17,044 nucleotides of DNA from an uncultured Collinsella sp. (GTDB lineage Bacteria; Actinomycetota; Coriobacteriia; Coriobacteriales; Coriobacteriaceae). Below are positions 14,223 to 17,044 of this stretch, one piece after another (position 1 is the stretch's first letter; every line of letters begins with the position of its first letter). A program made the position numbers and the translations under genes. The DNA lies in contig UQZM01000044.1 in assembly GCA_900545615.1 (NCBI GenBank), forward strand, positions 1 to 17,044. Reading direction: 5' to 3'. The notes beneath the pieces are model-generated. The model was not told the DNA's origin. It saw nothing but the letters and a program-made list of their open reading frames with translations, and searched no databases.

Positions 14223-14255
14223 CTGGTGCAAGGGGGCCAGGTTACTTTGCACCAA
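14223..14255 (-). repeat. 33-bp intergenic inverted-repeat element, copy 2
   Basis: It begins directly after the glucokinase stop codon. TGGTGCAA (14224-14231) and TTGCACCA (14247-14254) are the arms. The reverse complement matches 1994-2026 at 30 of 33 positions. The centre on the plus strand reads GGGGGCCAGGTTACT. No T-run follows. Confidence 0.85.
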
Positions 14256-14341
14256 CATGGCGCAAAAGGGACAGCCTTGGCCTCCATGCCTGCCCCAAAA
14301 TATGCCGTGCCCCTTCCGTCTGCGAAGGCTCGGCATCGGCG

Positions 14342-14350
14342 TGCTACCAT
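14342..14350 (+). promoter_or_regulatory. Extended -10 promoter of ppaC
   Basis: TGC-TACCAT fits the extended -10 pattern TGnTAnnnT. The transcription start would be near 14357, about 32 nt before the start codon. No recognisable -35 is present, which is common for extended -10 promoters. Confidence 0.45.
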
Positions 14351-14388
14351 AGCTACGTCCAAGTACACATATCAAGTGGAGGATATCC

Positions 14389-15312
14389 ATGGCAAACGTT
14401 CTTGTCTTTGGTCACCAGAACCCCGATAACGACGCCATCATGAGCGCCGTCGTCCTGTCCCAGCTGCTCAACCAGGTTGAGTATGCCGGCAACATCTACG
14501 AGGCCTGCGCCCTTGGTCAGCTTCCGGCCGAGTCCGCCAAGCTGCTCGCCGACGCCCGCATCGCCGAGCCCCGCGTGATCGAGTCCGTCGAGGCCGGTCA
14601 GCTCGTCGTCCTCACCGACCACAACGAGTCTGCCCAGTCCGTCGCCGGCCTTAAGGACGCCACGGTCTTTGGCGTTGTCGATCATCACCGCATCGGCGAC
14701 TTCGAGACCGCCGGCCCGCTGCACTACATCTGCCTGCCCTGGGGCTCCAGCTGCACCATCGTCACCAAGCTCGCCGACGTGCTCGGCGTTGAGCTTTCCG
14801 ACGTCCAGGCCAAGCTGCTGCTCTCGGCCATGATGACCGACACGCTCATGCTCAAGAGCCCCACCACCACCGATGTCGACCGCGCCGTCGCCGCCAAGCT
14901 CGGCGAGCAGGTGGGCGTCGACCCGGTCAAGTTTGGCATGGAGGTCTTCCTCACCCGTCCGTCCGGCTCCTTCACCGCAGCCGAGATGGTCGGCAACGAC
15001 ATCAAGATGTTCGAGCCCGCTGGCAAGAAGCTGCTCATCGGCCAGTACGAGACCGTCGACAAGACCCGCGCACTCGGCATGATCGACGAGATCCGCGAGG
15101 CCATGCGCGCCTACGCCGCCGAGAAGGGTGCCGACGGCATTGTCCTGTGCATCACCGACATCATGGAGGAGGGCTCGCAGGTCCTGCTCGAGGGCGAGAC
15201 CGAGGCTGCTCAGAAGGGCCTGGGCATTGCCGACGAGCACGACGGCGTCTGGATGCCGGGCGTCCTCTCCCGTAAGAAGCAGGTCGCTGCCCCCATCATG
15301 GCCGCCTGCTAG
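14389..15312 (+). CDS. ppaC: Manganese-dependent inorganic pyrophosphatase (family II, DHH superfamily)
   Basis: A 307-residue cytoplasmic enzyme that hydrolyses pyrophosphate to two phosphates, pulling nucleic acid and polymer synthesis forward. The metal ligands of the family are all visible: His9, Asp13 and Asp15 in GHQNPDNDAI, Asp77 in TDHNE, Asp98-His99-His100 (DHH) and Asp151 in MMTDTLMLKSPT. The C-terminal DHHA2 domain ends with SRKKQVAAPI, the substrate-binding motif. The length matches the CBS-less form of the family, so there is no nucleotide-regulated insert. The start is supported by GTGGAGGA just upstream. It has its own promoter and terminator, so it is probably monocistronic. 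Confidence 0.95.
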   Translation: MANVLVFGHQNPDNDAIMSAVVLSQLLNQVEYAGNIYEACALGQLPAESAKLLADARIAEPRVIESVEAGQLVVLTDHNESAQSVAGLKDATVFGVVDHHRIGDFETAGPLHYICLPWGSSCTIVTKLADVLGVELSDVQAKLLLSAMMTDTLMLKSPTTTDVDRAVAAKLGEQVGVDPVKFGMEVFLTRPSGSFTAAEMVGNDIKMFEPAGKKLLIGQYETVDKTRALGMIDEIREAMRAYAAEKGADGIVLCITDIMEEGSQVLLEGETEAAQKGLGIADEHDGVWMPGVLSRKKQVAAPIMAAC

Positions 15313-15331
15313 GTTTAGTTGACCGAACGCC

Positions 15332-15371
15332 ACGACCGGATCGCGGACGCCCCGCGCTCCGGTCGTTTTTT
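15332..15371 (+). terminator. Rho-independent terminator of ppaC
   Basis: ACGACCGGA (15332-15340) pairs with TCCGGTCGT (15358-15366), with an inner CGCGG/CCGCG stem, and is followed by six T residues. Confidence 0.9.
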
Positions 15372-15399
15372 GTGCATGCGCCGCGTCGTCTCTTGGACA

Positions 15400-15460
15400 G
15401 GCGTGCCCGTGCCGTTGAGCAAATAATGTTCAACCTGTGGTTCCGCTTTTCGGCCACGCC
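15400..15460 (+). ncRNA. Possible structured leader of nhaA (three-way junction)
   Basis: GGCGTG (15400-15405) pairs with CACGCC (15455-15460). Inside are GTTGAGC (15414-15420) / GTTCAAC (15428-15434) and a small CCG/CGG hairpin (15443-15453), so a three-way junction is possible. It lies in the 266-nt ppaC-nhaA gap ahead of a terminator-like hairpin. No promoter for this leader is clear and it matches no riboswitch class I know, so the call is tentative. Confidence 0.3.
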
Positions 15461-15509
15461 TGCGTGCTTGTCGTGCAGGGTAGGCTAGATGCAAGCGTAA
15501 TACGTTAGA

Positions 15510-15545
15510 GCGCGGCGCCGCCACTTGGGCGGGCCGTGCTTTTTT
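15510..15545 (+). terminator. Terminator-like hairpin in front of nhaA, possible attenuator
   Basis: The left arm 15510-15522 (GCGCGGCGCCGCC) pairs with 15528-15539 (GGCGGGCCGTGC) with one bulged G around loop ACTTG and is followed by TTTTTT. It ends 33 nt before the nhaA start. Since ppaC already has its own terminator, this one may control read-through into nhaA. A further small hairpin, ACGGGA-GCTT-TCCCGT (15549-15564), lies next to the ribosome binding site. Confidence 0.7.
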
Positions 15546-15578
15546 AAGACGGGAGCTTTCCCGTGAAAGGAGCCGCCC

Positions 15579-16937
15579 ATGGCAGCAACTGAGCAGCTGT
15601 TCAACGTTCGTGAGCGCAAGCGCTTTGAGCGTCACGACATTTGGGAACGCATCGCCGAGAACGGTACGATTTCCGCCGCCGTCATGGTCTTCGCCGCCAT
15701 CGCCGCCGTCATTTGCGCCAATACCGATGCCTACGAGGCCATCCATCACTTTTTGGAGACCCCGCTGTATGTGGGTCTGGGCAACCTTACGGCCGGTCTT
15801 ACCGTTGAGCTTTTCGTCAACGACTTCCTCATGGCGATTTTCTTTTTGTTGGTGGGCATTGAGCTTAAGTACGAGATGACGGTCGGCGAGCTCAAAAATC
15901 CGCGTCAGGCCATGCTTCCCATGCTGGCGGCCGTGGGCGGCGTCGTCGTTCCCGCCTGCATCTACCTGATCTTTAACCATGCTGGCGCGCACAACGGCTG
16001 GGCCATCCCCATGGCAACCGATATTGCCTTCGCACTGGGCGTGCTGTCGCTTTTGGGCAATCGCGTGCCCAACGGCGTGCGCGTGTTCTTCTCGACGCTC
16101 GCCATCGCCGACGACCTCATCTCCATCGCCGCCATCGCCATCTTCTACGGTCAGAGCCCCAATCCGTTTTGGTTGGGCGCCGCCGCGCTTGTGACCTGCG
16201 CGCTCGTGTGGCTCAACAAGACGCAGCATTACCGCCTTGCCCCGTATTCGGTACTGGGTCTGCTGTTGTGGTTCTGCATGTTCAAGAGCGGCGTACATGC
16301 CACGCTTGCTGGCGTCATCTTGGCCTTTACCATCCCGGCCAAGTGCGGCGTCAAGCTCGATAGCCTTACCGATTGGTTGGGCGAGTGCCTGCCGCTGCTC
16401 GATGACCGTTACGATGACGAGGCACACATCCTGGGCCAGCATGACTTTACCGTCTCGACCACCAAGGTCGAGCGCGTCATGCACCGCGTGACCCCGCCGC
16501 TCATCCGCATGGAGCGTCTGATCTCCACGCCGGTCAACTTTGTGATCCTGCCGATCTTTGCGTTCGTAAACGCTCAGGTTCGCTTAGTGGGCGTGGACAT
16601 GAGCACGCTGCTCACCGACCCGGTGACGCTCGGCGTGTACTTTGGCATGCTGCTGGGCAAGCCGATCGGCATCTTTGGTATGACGTTTGCCCTGGTTAAG
16701 CTTAAGCTCTCCGAGCTGCCGCATAACGTTAACTGGCACATGATTGCCGGTGTGGGCATTCTGGGCGGTATCGGCTTTACCATGTCGATTCTCATCAGCG
16801 GCCTTGCCTTCCCGACGGCCCAGTTTGAGGTTCTTGCAGCCAAGGCCGCTATTCTCGCCGGCTCTGTCACCGCGGCCGTGCTTGGCATGATCTACATGAG
16901 TGTGATCTGCAAGCACCCCGCGCCCAAAAACGAGTAA
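15579..16937 (+). CDS. nhaA: Na+/H+ antiporter NhaA
   Basis: A 452-residue polytopic inner-membrane antiporter that exports Na+ in exchange for protons and supports pH and sodium homeostasis. The ATDIAFALGVLSLLG segment and the paired aspartates Asp178-Asp179 (AIADDL) correspond to the E. coli ion-binding Asp163-Asp164, and Lys361 in GKPIGI to Lys300. GIGFTMSILISGLAF is the conserved penultimate helix. It is longer than the 388-aa E. coli protein, with an N-terminal charged extension of about 25 residues and a hydrophilic insertion (about 270-310, ECLPLLDDRYDDEAHILGQ) before TM9. AAAGGAG (15566-15572), 6 nt upstream, fixes the start. It is probably regulated through the hairpins in its leader. 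Confidence 0.95.
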   Translation: MAATEQLFNVRERKRFERHDIWERIAENGTISAAVMVFAAIAAVICANTDAYEAIHHFLETPLYVGLGNLTAGLTVELFVNDFLMAIFFLLVGIELKYEMTVGELKNPRQAMLPMLAAVGGVVVPACIYLIFNHAGAHNGWAIPMATDIAFALGVLSLLGNRVPNGVRVFFSTLAIADDLISIAAIAIFYGQSPNPFWLGAAALVTCALVWLNKTQHYRLAPYSVLGLLLWFCMFKSGVHATLAGVILAFTIPAKCGVKLDSLTDWLGECLPLLDDRYDDEAHILGQHDFTVSTTKVERVMHRVTPPLIRMERLISTPVNFVILPIFAFVNAQVRLVGVDMSTLLTDPVTLGVYFGMLLGKPIGIFGMTFALVKLKLSELPHNVNWHMIAGVGILGGIGFTMSILISGLAFPTAQFEVLAAKAAILAGSVTAAVLGMIYMSVICKHPAPKNE

Positions 16938-16944
16938 GAGCACA

Positions 16945-16966
16945 AAACCGGCTTCAGAACCGGTTT
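16945..16966 (+). terminator. Weak hairpin after nhaA
   Basis: AAACCGG (16945-16951) pairs with CCGGTTT (16960-16966) around an 8-nt loop, with only three T residues at the end. It is a possible terminator. The last 78 nt of the window hold only a perfect 12-bp palindrome, GGGGCATGCCCC (17033-17044), cut by the window edge. Confidence 0.5.
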
Positions 16967-17044
16967 AGGCGCGTTCAAAATGCGGATTCGGGCGGTGTTT
17001 GCGGTAGCGCGCAGAGATGTGGTGTAAGAGGCGGGGCATGCCCC

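Noticed and set aside
15400..15545. Assignment of the nhaA leader to a known riboswitch class
   Set aside because: I could not match conserved nucleotides of any named class (for example nhaA-I or DUF1646-type motifs) by eye, so it is reported only as a structured candidate.
15315..16484. 389-codon minus-strand frame opposite nhaA
   Set aside because: It is His/Gly/Asp-rich with no recognisable domain, runs through two hairpins and lies opposite a clear NhaA; it is a shadow.
1..17044. tRNA, rRNA, CRISPR array, transposase or integrase
   Set aside because: No cloverleaf with CCA-like end, no regularly spaced direct repeats and no recombinase motifs were seen on either strand.

Overview
The window is a high-GC, densely coded bacterial chromosome segment. 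A PcrA-type helicase with a C-terminal Tudor-like domain, a complete lactose/cellobiose-type PTS, a family II Mn-dependent pyrophosphatase, a ROK glucokinase and strong AGGAGG-type ribosome binding sites suggest a saccharolytic anaerobic actinobacterium. My best guess is a gut Coriobacteriia member close to Collinsella. This rests on gene content and sequence style; there is no rRNA or other marker to confirm it.

Layout: (1) 1-603: a universal stress protein gene on the minus strand, followed in its transcript by a 91-nt rod-like hairpin. (2) 852-5057: undecaprenyl-diphosphatase (uppP) and a large pcrA, both plus strand, each ending in a clear hairpin. The pcrA hairpin sits inside a 30-bp near-perfect inverted repeat. 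(3) 5283-7281: a more AT-rich two-gene module, a winged-helix protein plus an AbiEii/AbiGii-type nucleotidyltransferase. It has its own promoter with nested palindromes and is bracketed by a ~50-bp imperfect direct repeat that is also a hairpin. It looks like an acquired toxin-antitoxin or defence island. (4) 7332-9056: gntR-manA on the minus strand, divergent from (5) 9358-13027: a 6-phospho-beta-glycosidase (GH1) and PTS EIIC, EIIB and EIIA. (6) 13269-16937: glucokinase, Mn-pyrophosphatase and NhaA, as separate plus-strand units.

The sugar genes form a pathway. The PTS imports and phosphorylates a beta-linked disaccharide, the GH1 enzyme cleaves it to a sugar phosphate and a free sugar, ManA can convert mannose-6-P to fructose-6-P, and the nearby ROK kinase can phosphorylate free glucose. 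The GntR/HutC regulator probably controls the divergent promoter region; a near-palindrome overlaps the -10 of the GH1 promoter. The manA linkage suggests that the substrate may contain mannose.

The least ordinary parts are non-coding. Small inverted-repeat elements between genes (1994-2026, 9237-9322, 13174-13211, 14223-14255) appear to share a GGGG(N)CAGGTT-like core but have different self-complementary arms. The two flanking hairpins of the nucleotidyltransferase module show compensatory base changes. The ~265-nt nhaA leader holds a possible three-way junction followed by a terminator-like hairpin. No tRNA, rRNA, CRISPR array, transposase or integrase was seen.
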